A stretch of DNA of 64,000 nucleotides, taken from the NCBI GenBank assembly GCA_964462685.1, contig CAYWYR010000011.1:1-64000 (forward strand), in the 5' to 3' direction. The notes under the pieces were generated by a model. It saw only the letters and a list, made by a program, of their open reading frames with translations, was not told the DNA's origin and searched no databases. A program made the translations under genes and the position numbers. Source of the DNA: CAYWYR01 sp964462685. Lineage in GTDB: Bacteria; Bacteroidota; Ignavibacteria; Kapaibacteriales; UBA2268. Below, one piece after another: positions 26,477-34,557 of this stretch. Each line of letters starts with the position of its first letter. Within the stretch, counting starts at the first letter, position 1.

Positions 26477-28051
26477 ATGGCTCGTCGCAGAAAAGCGAAA
26501 CCGCAAATAGATAAAAAAATGATCATCGACGCATTCGCGGAGATGGCCGGTCACAAGAATATCGACAAAGATTTGTTACAAGGTGTTCTAGAAGAGACCT
26601 TATCTATGATTGTCCGGAAAAAATACGGTATGGAAGCGAACTTCGATATCATTGTCAATATGGACAAAGGCGATATCGAGATCTATATGATGCGCGATAT
26701 CGTTGAAGAGGTTGAAGACCCTGAGCTTGAGGTCTCTCTGAAAGAAGCACAGATGTACGGCGACCCAGAAGAAGAATACGAAGTCGGCGATGAATACATC
26801 GAAGAGATCACTCTCGACAATATCGCCGATAGCTTTGGCCGCAGACTTATATCCCTTGCTTCTCAGAATCTGAACCAGAGAATACGCGAGATTGAAAAAG
26901 ACAATATATACAACGAGTATATCAACAAGGTAGGCGAAGTCATAATCGGTGAGATTCACCAGGTCAGAAGACACGACATACTGGTGATGCACGATAAAGT
27001 CGAGACCAGGCTACCCAGAGAAGAGCAGATACCGAATGAGCCTTACAGGTTCAAGAAAAACCAGACTATCAAAGCGATAATCAAGGAAGTAAGGCGAAAT
27101 GGACCTGGTTCGCATCCAGACATCATACTGTCAAGAGCTTCCGAACAGTATCTGGCAAAACTTTTCGAAGTTGAGATACCTGAGATTTATGACGGCATAA
27201 TACAGATCAAATCAATAGCCCGCGATCCTGGGGAGCGGTCCAAAGTAGCTGTTATCAGCTATGATGAAAGAGTTGATCCAGTGGGTGCATGCGTTGGTAT
27301 GAAAGGGATTAGGATACATTCTATAGTTCGAGAGCTAAACAACGAAAATATTGATCTAATCCAATTCACAGAAGATTCAGTAGAGTTCGTAAGAAAAGCT
27401 CTCGCCCCGGCAAAAGTAAAAGATATCGAGATCGATGAAGAAGAAAGAGTAGCTAACGTTGTAGTACCTGAAGACCAGGTATCACTCGCAATAGGTAAGA
27501 ACGGCCAAAATGTCAGGCTTGCTTCTAAACTTACAGGCTATAATGTAACCCTGATTAAAGAGGGTGGAGAAGATATCGATCTTACAGAGTTCTCAGCTGA
27601 ACTTGGCCATGAGCTCCTTATCAGGCTTGAAGACCTCGGAATAGAAACAGCTAGAGAGTTCCTAGATACACCAGTTGAAAAACTGATCATGGTGCCTGGA
27701 ATCACTAAAGAGCTTCTGATTGAGCTTCGAGACATTATTCTCATTGAATTTGACGAAAACGAAGAACCAGATATGGTCGAGAGGATCGAAAGAAGTGCAA
27801 AGCTTGCAAAAGAGGCTGCTGATGCTGGTACCTTGGCTGATGTCAATACGATTATTGACGATAAAGAGCAAGAAAGTGAGAAAGATGAGCAAGAAAGTGA
27901 GAAAGAGTCTGTAGCTGAAGTTGAAAGCAAATCAGACGATACATTGGAAAACGCTACAACTACCGCTTCTACTGAAAAGACTACAGAAGCTGTTGCCCAG
28001 ACAGCTGAAACAGAAAAAGAAAACTCTGGCGAAGATGAAACTGCTTCCTAA
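26477..28051 (+). CDS. nusA: Transcription termination/antitermination factor NusA
   Basis: NusA binds RNA polymerase and nascent RNA, modulating pausing, termination and antitermination. ATG 26477 starts the family N-terminus (AFAEMAGHKNIDKDLLQGVL) and gives about 524 residues; the open frame back to 26309 runs through a terminator hairpin and is rejected. Order: N-terminal polymerase-binding domain, S1 domain (VGEVIIGEIHQVRRHDILVM), KH1 and KH2 (CVGMKGIRIHSIVREL, IGKNGQNVRLASKLTG), a helix-hairpin-helix-like C-domain (MVPGITKELLIEL), then an acidic Glu/Ser/Thr-rich tail. It heads the nusA-infB-rbfA-truB-ribF-rpsO-pnp cluster; rimP, its usual upstream neighbour, is missing here. Confidence 0.96.
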   Translation: MARRRKAKPQIDKKMIIDAFAEMAGHKNIDKDLLQGVLEETLSMIVRKKYGMEANFDIIVNMDKGDIEIYMMRDIVEEVEDPELEVSLKEAQMYGDPEEEYEVGDEYIEEITLDNIADSFGRRLISLASQNLNQRIREIEKDNIYNEYINKVGEVIIGEIHQVRRHDILVMHDKVETRLPREEQIPNEPYRFKKNQTIKAIIKEVRRNGPGSHPDIILSRASEQYLAKLFEVEIPEIYDGIIQIKSIARDPGERSKVAVISYDERVDPVGACVGMKGIRIHSIVRELNNENIDLIQFTEDSVEFVRKALAPAKVKDIEIDEEERVANVVVPEDQVSLAIGKNGQNVRLASKLTGYNVTLIKEGGEDIDLTEFSAELGHELLIRLEDLGIETAREFLDTPVEKLIMVPGITKELLIELRDIILIEFDENEEPDMVERIERSAKLAKEAADAGTLADVNTIIDDKEQESEKDEQESEKESVAEVESKSDDTLENATTTASTEKTTEAVAQTAETEKENSGEDETAS

Positions 28052-28155
28052 GGTTTTCGATAGAATTTTGATTTTAATCGGGAGGGGATTATGATGATGT
28101 AATCCCATCTCAGCAGCCAGTCAGATTACTGGTATAACAAGGTTACTTTTTTTAT

Positions 28156-31100
28156 ATGGCCGGAAAGAAAATAAGACTTTTTAAAATCGCTTCCGAAATC
28201 AATATCGGAAAAGACACGATTGTGGACTTCCTCAAAGGGAAGGGCTTCGATATTGAGAACAAATCGACAGCGTCGCTGACGCCAGATATGCAAGATGCGG
28301 TCTATGATAAGTTCAAAAAAGAAAAGCGAGCAGCTGAGGTTCAGAGAACCAAGATCCAGAAACATAAGGAAACTAAAAAGTCCTCTGATGAGACTCAGCC
28401 ATCTGCGAAAGCGGAAACACAAGAATCCACCTCAGACAGTGAGCCCCCTGAAAAATCGGCTGCCGCTAAGCAGGAAGCCGAAACGCCTGAATCCACCGGT
28501 GAGCCTTCATCACCTGCTGTTGTACAACAAGATGATAAGCTAGAAGAAAAGGTAGAAACATCTGCGGAATCTCAACCCGATAAATCTGAAGAAGTATCTA
28601 CTGAGAACAATCTGCATGATTCCCAAACCGAGGAATCTTCAGAAAAGACGATACCCGCATCTACTGTCCAAACTAAAACAGCACAGAGCGAAAAATCTGA
28701 TGTAAAAGCTGAAACGCCGGAAGGTGAGCAGCAGTCTCAAGAAAGTACTCTGAAAGAAAACATCAAATCAGACACTTCCGTAAAAGCAGCTGATGAAGCG
28801 AAAACCTCTGAAGTAGAAACTAAATCGGAAATTTTAGATAGTTCTCCAAAAGAGGACCAACCCGGAGAAGTTTCTGTAAGTGTTGAAACATCAGCTCCGC
28901 TGGCTAAATCTGCAGAACCCATAGAAGAAACTAAATCTGATACAAGTTCAGATTCCGGCGGTGATTCTTCATCATCTAGCACTGGAAAAGCCGAGCCAAA
29001 AGCAGGTGAAGTTATAGATCTTTCTTCTATATCACCAACTGCACCTAAACCTAAGAAAAAAGAAACCACAGTTAGTTCCGATAAGCCTAAGGTCTCAGAA
29101 ACGCCTAAACCTGCCTCAAGAGATAATAAGGCAAAAGCTAGACCCGCGGCAAAAGGATCTGAGAGAAAAGCAAAACAAGAAAAGCCTAAAAGAAAACGTG
29201 CTTCTGATATAGAGATCAAAAGAACTTACAGCGGTAAGGATGATCCTAACAATGTCACGAAAATTGAAGCCTCTTCTCCTCGCCCGGTAGAGACCGAACC
29301 AGATACAGATGCCCCATCAGCTGAAAATAAGCTCAAAGGCCTCAAGGTAATGGGTAAGATAGAGCTCAAAACAGAAGAACCAAGGAAAAGGAAAAGAAGC
29401 CGCAAAGGTATCGATGTCAGTAAAGAGATCAAGAAAGGTAAGGAAGGAGGGGCTAAGGGCCGCGGGCCAGGAGCTGGAAGGCCTGGGGCGCCTAGGACTG
29501 TAGCCAAAGAAGGCGATAGAACGCCTCGCGAAAGGACTGGAGGTAGAGATTCCGCTCCTAACCAAGGTGGCGGTGGCCAGCCGCAGTTCAGAAACGCCGC
29601 TGCTCCACCGAGAGGGGCCGGAGGGCGTGAGTCCGAAGCGGAAAGACGTAAGAAGAAACGCGGCAAGTCGATTCGTGATCAGATAAGCCAGAAAGAAGTA
29701 AACCGTGCTATCAAACAAACCCTATCAGGGTATGATGGCGGCGGGAAACAGTCCTACAAAAAACGTAAGGCTCAGAAAAGAGAAGAAAAAGAGCTGCAGG
29801 AACAGGAACAGAGAGAGATAGATGCAAAAACACTTGAGCTCACTGAGTTTGTAACCACAAGTGACCTTGCAAATCTAATGAACGTTTCCGTTACAGATGT
29901 TATAGCCAAGTGTATGATGCTCGGCCGTATGGTAACGATAAACCAAAGGCTTGACAAAGAAACCATAGAACTGATCGCCACTGATTATGAATTTGAAGTA
30001 GAATTCATTGAGGAAGTACAGTTTACCCAGATAGAGGATGAAGAAGACGCGGAAGAAGATCTGCAGTCCAGATCTCCTATCGTTACTATAATGGGACACG
30101 TCGATCACGGTAAAACATCACTCCTCGATTATATAAGGGAAGCAAGTGTAGTCGCAGGTGAGGCGGGTGGTATCACCCAGCACATCGGTGCATACATGGT
30201 AGATCACCAAGGTAAGAAGATAACTTTCCTCGATACTCCAGGCCACGAAGCCTTTACGGCCATGCGTGCAAGGGGTGCGGAGGTTACCGATATCGTAGTA
30301 CTAGTGGTAGCCGCCGACGATTCTGTCATGCCACAGACACTTGAGGCAATAAGCCATGCGAAAGCAGCTGAAGTACCTATGGTAGTGGCTATCAACAAGG
30401 TTGATAAGACTGAGTCAAATATAGAGAAAATAAAGCAGCAACTTGCAGAACATGACGTTCTAGTAGAGGACTGGGGCGGTAAGTATCAAGCTGTTCCAAT
30501 ATCAGCCAAGTTCGGTACAAATATCGATCAGCTACTTGAATCAATATTGCTAGAAGCTGAACTGCTCGATCTTAAAGCGAATCCAGACAGGCTTGCCCGT
30601 GCCACTGTTGTAGAGGCGCACATGGATAAGGGGCTTGGATCGGTAGCGACAGTTGTTATGCAAAAAGGTACGCTCGAGGTAGGGCAGCCTTTCATAGCTG
30701 GTGCAACCAACGGCCGTATCCGTGCGATGTTCGATGAAAGAGAGCACAGGATAGACAAAGCTGGGCCATCGGTTCCTGTAAGGATTATCGGTTTTGATGC
30801 CACACCTGATACAGGTGATATCCTTATCGCGATGAAATCAGACAGCGAGGCAAAAAATGTAGCTCAGCAAAGGCAGCAGCTTAAGCGTGAGCAGGAGCTT
30901 CGCCAAAAACGCCACGTTACACTCGACGATATCGCCACCCAGATCGCTCTCGGCGGGGTACAGACACTTAACCTTATACTTAAAGGTGATGTGTCCGGTT
31001 CGATAGAGGCACTTTCAGATTCACTCCTCAAGCTTTCAACGCAGGAGGTAAAAGTAAATATCATTCACCGTGGTGTAGGTGCTATTTCGGAATCAGACGT

Positions 31101-31584
31101 GCAATTGGCGATGGCTTCGGATGCCGTGATAATAGGCTTCCACCAGTCTCCATCTCCTAAAGCCAAAGCCTTGGCCGATATCGAGAAAGTAGAGATCAGA
31201 GAGTATGATATTATCTACGCAGTGGTAGAAGATATTGAGAATGCTCTTGAAGGACTTCTCGCACCTGATCTTGAAGAGAATATCAAAGGTAGGGCAGAGA
31301 TAAGGTTGATATACCGTATCAGCCGTATGGGTAATATCGCGGGATGTTACGTGTTGGAAGGCAAAATCCAACGTAATGATAAAGTCCGTCTGATGAGAGA
31401 CGGTATCAAAATCTGGGAAGGCGGTATCCAGACCCTCAAACGTGAGAAAGACGACGTGAAAGAAGTACGTGAAGGTTTTGAGTGCGGTATCTTCCTCGAT
31501 GGATATAATGATATCAACGAAGAAGATGTAATCGAGGCATTTGAAATGGTAGAGGTGAAAAGAACCCTCAGCCAGTCAAAATAA
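28156..31584 (+). CDS. infB: Translation initiation factor IF-2
   Basis: IF-2 delivers initiator fMet-tRNA to the 30S subunit and drives subunit joining by GTP hydrolysis. It is 1142 residues. The first ~470 residues are a long low-complexity region, rich in Ser, Glu, Lys and Thr, and then a Gly/Arg/Pro-rich basic segment. The IF2_N module sits at the start (LFKIASEINIGKDTIVDFL) and again near 560. The GTPase domain begins about residue 640 with GHVDHGKTSLLD (G1), then DTPGHEAFTAMRARG (G3) and NKVDK (G4). The beta-barrel and C1/C2 domains follow. The long N-terminus is normal for Bacteroidota-type IF-2. Confidence 0.97.
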   Translation: MAGKKIRLFKIASEINIGKDTIVDFLKGKGFDIENKSTASLTPDMQDAVYDKFKKEKRAAEVQRTKIQKHKETKKSSDETQPSAKAETQESTSDSEPPEKSAAAKQEAETPESTGEPSSPAVVQQDDKLEEKVETSAESQPDKSEEVSTENNLHDSQTEESSEKTIPASTVQTKTAQSEKSDVKAETPEGEQQSQESTLKENIKSDTSVKAADEAKTSEVETKSEILDSSPKEDQPGEVSVSVETSAPLAKSAEPIEETKSDTSSDSGGDSSSSSTGKAEPKAGEVIDLSSISPTAPKPKKKETTVSSDKPKVSETPKPASRDNKAKARPAAKGSERKAKQEKPKRKRASDIEIKRTYSGKDDPNNVTKIEASSPRPVETEPDTDAPSAENKLKGLKVMGKIELKTEEPRKRKRSRKGIDVSKEIKKGKEGGAKGRGPGAGRPGAPRTVAKEGDRTPRERTGGRDSAPNQGGGGQPQFRNAAAPPRGAGGRESEAERRKKKRGKSIRDQISQKEVNRAIKQTLSGYDGGGKQSYKKRKAQKREEKELQEQEQREIDAKTLELTEFVTTSDLANLMNVSVTDVIAKCMMLGRMVTINQRLDKETIELIATDYEFEVEFIEEVQFTQIEDEEDAEEDLQSRSPIVTIMGHVDHGKTSLLDYIREASVVAGEAGGITQHIGAYMVDHQGKKITFLDTPGHEAFTAMRARGAEVTDIVVLVVAADDSVMPQTLEAISHAKAAEVPMVVAINKVDKTESNIEKIKQQLAEHDVLVEDWGGKYQAVPISAKFGTNIDQLLESILLEAELLDLKANPDRLARATVVEAHMDKGLGSVATVVMQKGTLEVGQPFIAGATNGRIRAMFDEREHRIDKAGPSVPVRIIGFDATPDTGDILIAMKSDSEAKNVAQQRQQLKREQELRQKRHVTLDDIATQIALGGVQTLNLILKGDVSGSIEALSDSLLKLSTQEVKVNIIHRGVGAISESDVQLAMASDAVIIGFHQSPSPKAKALADIEKVEIREYDIIYAVVEDIENALEGLLAPDLEENIKGRAEIRLIYRISRMGNIAGCYVLEGKIQRNDKVRLMRDGIKIWEGGIQTLKREKDDVKEVREGFECGIFLDGYNDINEEDVIEAFEMVEVKRTLSQSK

Positions 31585-31624
31585 TATGTCCCAGGGCTCG
31601 CTCAGCGACCTGAGAAATAGATAG

Positions 31625-31669
31625 AAATCCTGGTTCTGGGCACTAAAAGCCTGAATCAGGATTTTCTTT
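31625..31669 (+). terminator. Hairpin between infB and rbfA
   Basis: AAATCCTGGTTC (31625-31636) pairs with GAATCAGGATTT (31653-31664), 12 bp with one G-U pair, around a 16-base loop, followed by TTCTTT. It may be a weak terminator or processing site that lowers downstream expression. The following genes have no obvious promoter of their own. Confidence 0.5.
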
Positions 31670-31733
31670 GATAAGTGGTTTTTGATATTCCCGAAAGCCA
31701 CTGTAGATTATGATAAAAGCGGAGAAAATAGAT

Positions 31734-32135
31734 ATGTCAATCAGAACTGAAAGAGTCGGCTCAGTAATCAGGAAATCCCTTCCGAGGGAAATTAATGTAC
31801 TCGCAAACGAACATAAGGCGGGGCTTGTAACTATAACCGATGTTAAAGTATCAAAAGATCTCCAGCACGCTTATGTTTATTTGACTGCATTCGGCGGGGA
31901 AAAAACACCTTTGGAGTTCATATCGGTATTAGAGAAGAATGAACTAAGCCTTAGGCTTTTTCTGAACGATCACCTTCGGCTCAGATCATTGCCAGTACTG
32001 AAATTCTATGTGGATGACTCTTTAGATAAAGTAAACCATATCGAAAAAGTAATTAGTGATATCAAAGATAATCCAGATAAAAACAAAGATCTGGACTTCG
32101 ATTATCTGAATAAAAAACTCAGTGACAGAAGATAA
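31734..32135 (+). CDS. rbfA: Ribosome-binding factor A
   Basis: A small KH-like protein that helps mature the 16S rRNA 5' end and the 30S subunit, important in cold. The core reads RTERVGSVIRKSLPREI, then ITDVKVSKDLQHAYVYLTAF and LRLRSLPVLKFYVDDSLDK. ATG 31734 follows GGAG at 31721-31724 and gives 133 residues; an ATG eight codons earlier (31710) is possible. It sits in its conserved place between infB and truB. Confidence 0.93.
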   Translation: MSIRTERVGSVIRKSLPREINVLANEHKAGLVTITDVKVSKDLQHAYVYLTAFGGEKTPLEFISVLEKNELSLRLFLNDHLRLRSLPVLKFYVDDSLDKVNHIEKVISDIKDNPDKNKDLDFDYLNKKLSDRR

Positions 32136-32155
32136 TTTATTCCTTTGCTTCAGCA

Positions 32156-32995
32156 ATGCAACCAATTGACCAAGCCAAGCCTTTAGTGTTAACTAAAGAT
32201 ATTATCCTGCCCCAAAGGGAAGAGGCAAGAAAGATTGCCGAGGAGAGGGGGATGATACTCCCACTCGATAAATCGCTGGGAAACAGTTCTTTTTCGCTCG
32301 TTGCTAAATGCCGCAAAGCATTCGGTATGAAGAAAGTAGGCCATGCCGGCACTCTTGACCCCCTTGCTACTGGCGTGGTGGTGATAGCTATAGGCAGAAA
32401 AGCCACAAAGCATATAGACTCTATTATGGATTCGGATAAGACCTACCGGGGCAGTCTTGTGCTGGGGCTTATTTCTGAGACAGATGATGCGGAAGGGCCG
32501 ATAAATGAAAACGAAGCAGAGCTTCCAGATATCGGATATCTAACTGAGCGATTCACTGAAATGCCAGCTAAATATACTGGAACCGTAGAGCAGACTATAC
32601 CAAAATATTCCGCTAGGCGTATAAAAGGTAAGCGTATGTATAAGCTTGCCCGGCAAGGCGAGGATTTTGATCCGCCCAAAACTATAGTGAATATTAGCTC
32701 GGCCGGGTTCAGCCCGCCTAAGCTAATCCCTGTTTCAGATATCGCAGACATGACTTTACCTGAATATAGAGGAAATCTTGATAAGGTAAGCCGTACGGAA
32801 TATCCGTTGATAAATTTTGAAATAGTATGCGGAAAGGGTACTTACATAAGATCAATCGTTAGGGAGATAGGGGAGGTATTAGGTACTGGCGCATATATGA
32901 CATCACTGCGGCGAACAGTTAACAGCGGCTATGATGTGGACGAATGCTGGAAGGATAAAGATATAGACGAGCTGATAGATAATAGAAAAACATAA
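32156..32995 (+). CDS. truB: tRNA pseudouridine(55) synthase TruB
   Basis: Makes pseudouridine 55 in the T-loop of tRNAs. The catalytic aspartate is in GHAGTLDPLATGVVVIAIG, and the RNA-binding blocks YRGSLVLGLISETDDAEG and VCGKGTYIRSIVREIG follow. At 279 residues it carries about 30 extra residues before the first family block, partly low in similarity. It follows rbfA by 20 bases in the normal order and is likely cotranscribed with ribF. Confidence 0.95.
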   Translation: MQPIDQAKPLVLTKDIILPQREEARKIAEERGMILPLDKSLGNSSFSLVAKCRKAFGMKKVGHAGTLDPLATGVVVIAIGRKATKHIDSIMDSDKTYRGSLVLGLISETDDAEGPINENEAELPDIGYLTERFTEMPAKYTGTVEQTIPKYSARRIKGKRMYKLARQGEDFDPPKTIVNISSAGFSPPKLIPVSDIADMTLPEYRGNLDKVSRTEYPLINFEIVCGKGTYIRSIVREIGEVLGTGAYMTSLRRTVNSGYDVDECWKDKDIDELIDNRKT

Positions 32996-33050
32996 GCATC
33001 TTAGCTATGAACTGCTTACATGAAGAAATCAAATCAATACAAAGGCGATA

Positions 33051-34037
33051 ATGCAGATATGGGTAGATAAAACCGAGATAGTCAGATCAAGTGATTATGT
33101 TCTGACTCTTGGCACTTTTGACGGGATACACTTAGGGCATTCCGCTATGATTGATTATGTGGTAGAGTCTGCCCGCAAAAGTAACGGGAAATCTGTAGCG
33201 ATAACACTGCACCCTCACCCAAGGGTAGTTCTCAGCAAAGCGGATGGGCTAGAACTGCTCAGCTCGCTTTCTGAAAGAATCATGCTTTTCAGGAAAAGCG
33301 GGATCGATATCCTATATATAATGAGGTTTGATAAAGAACTATCCCGAACTCCAGCCGATGAATTTGTTATGGAAAATCTATACGGCGACGTAGGTTTTAG
33401 TAAGCTTGTTGTCGGTTATGACCATGCTTTTGGAAAAGATAGGGAAGGTGATGTGGAGCTGCTGAATAAACTGGCTTCTGAAAACAGTTTTGATATAGAG
33501 AGATTCGGTGCGAAAAGTGTCGGGGATATAGTTGTATCAAGCACCAAGATCAGGAACGCCTTGAAAAACAGCGAGATACAGGCTGCCAACCAAATGCTCG
33601 GCTACGACTATTTTGTTATAGGTAAGGTAGTGGAAGGGGATAAGCGAGGCAGAACAATCGGATTCCCCACTGCTAACGTAGAGCCTGACGAACCTCTAAA
33701 ACTTCTGCCAGGCAACGGAGTTTATGCGGTATCGCTAGTAGTTGATGATAGATGGTATGCGGGTGTCTGTAATATAGGCCACCGCCCAACCTTTAGGGAT
33801 GACAGCCAGAAAACAGTTGAAGTACATATACCAGGTAGCACTTTAGACTTATATGGCAGGCAGGTTAGGGTTGTGTTTCATACCTTTGTTCGTGAAGAAA
33901 AGAAGTTCAATGGGGCTAACCAAATCATATCACAGATTAAACAAGATATCGAAGAAGCAAGAAAATCATTAAAAGATTTGGATAGTATCAGTGAATACAT
34001 TAATTTTGCTGACTATATTGATATACAAAACAGTTAA
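33051..34037 (+). CDS. ribF: Bifunctional riboflavin kinase / FAD synthetase RibF
   Basis: Phosphorylates riboflavin to FMN, then adenylates it to FAD. The N-terminal FAD synthetase half has LTLGTFDGIHLGHSAMIDYV (HxGH-type nucleotidyltransferase). The C-terminal kinase half starts about residue 185 (VVEGDKRGRTIGFPTANV) and contains NIGHRPTFRDDSQKTVEVHI. It has 328 residues, about the usual length. It is the fifth gene of the nusA cluster. Confidence 0.95.
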   Translation: MQIWVDKTEIVRSSDYVLTLGTFDGIHLGHSAMIDYVVESARKSNGKSVAITLHPHPRVVLSKADGLELLSSLSERIMLFRKSGIDILYIMRFDKELSRTPADEFVMENLYGDVGFSKLVVGYDHAFGKDREGDVELLNKLASENSFDIERFGAKSVGDIVVSSTKIRNALKNSEIQAANQMLGYDYFVIGKVVEGDKRGRTIGFPTANVEPDEPLKLLPGNGVYAVSLVVDDRWYAGVCNIGHRPTFRDDSQKTVEVHIPGSTLDLYGRQVRVVFHTFVREEKKFNGANQIISQIKQDIEEARKSLKDLDSISEYINFADYIDIQNS

Positions 34038-34054
34038 GTACTGAAAATCTAGTT

Positions 34055-34321
34055 ATGATTACGAAAGAAAAAACAGCAGAGTTAGTAGAAAAATTTGGTG
34101 GAACAGATAAAGATTCTGGCAAATCAGAAGTGCAGATCGCGATTTTCACTCAGAGAATCAAGCACCTTACAGGCCATTTAGAGCAGTTCCCGAAAGATAA
34201 TCACAGCCGCCGTGGCTTGATAATGCTGGTATCTAAGCGCCGTAAACTGCTTACATACCTTCAGAATAACCAAATCGAACGCTACAGAAAAATTATCGCT
34301 GATCTTGGACTCAGAAAGTAA
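34055..34321 (+). CDS. rpsO: 30S ribosomal protein S15
   Basis: An 88-residue helical protein binding the central domain of 16S rRNA. It carries the family blocks GKSEVQIAIFTQRIKHLTGH and HSRRGLIMLVSKRRKLLTYL. It is followed by a strong terminator before pnp, the standard rpsO-pnp arrangement, where transcripts of both are often controlled together. Confidence 0.98.
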   Translation: MITKEKTAELVEKFGGTDKDSGKSEVQIAIFTQRIKHLTGHLEQFPKDNHSRRGLIMLVSKRRKLLTYLQNNQIERYRKIIADLGLRK

Positions 34322-34375
34322 TTCTATTGCTTTTGAGTTTGAATATCTTATCAGAGACACGATAAAATTGAAAAT

Positions 34376-34417
34376 AAGGTTGATCCCGTATTATTATGGG
34401 TATCGACCTTTTTTTTT
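34376..34417 (+). terminator. Terminator between rpsO and pnp
   Basis: A long hairpin: AAGGTTGAT plus CCC on the left (34376-34387) pairs with GGG and ATCGACCTT on the right (34398-34410), with one bulge and one wobble, followed by at least seven T. It lies about 55 bases after rpsO. The 140 bases from here to pnp hold no gene; they are likely the pnp leader and possibly its promoter. Confidence 0.85.
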
Positions 34418-34557
34418 GCTTAGCTCTCTTTAGTTAGATTGTAGTATAGAAACGACGGTAAATAAAAATACTAGTCGTAAAAGCCGCTAACCTCTTCCCG
34501 AGGCTGCGAGCAATGATGTTGTAGAGAAGAAGTAATATTATTAATACAAGAGAAACA

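Noticed and set aside
26947..26975. GGTGAGATTCACC inside nusA, similar to the palindromic cores near the ATPase
   Set aside because: Three-base centre instead of six, no flanking repeat, and it encodes a normal part of the S1 domain.
29226..29718. Long minus-strand frames across infB
   Set aside because: Composition mirrors the low-complexity Ser/Lys/Glu codons of IF-2; they are shadows.
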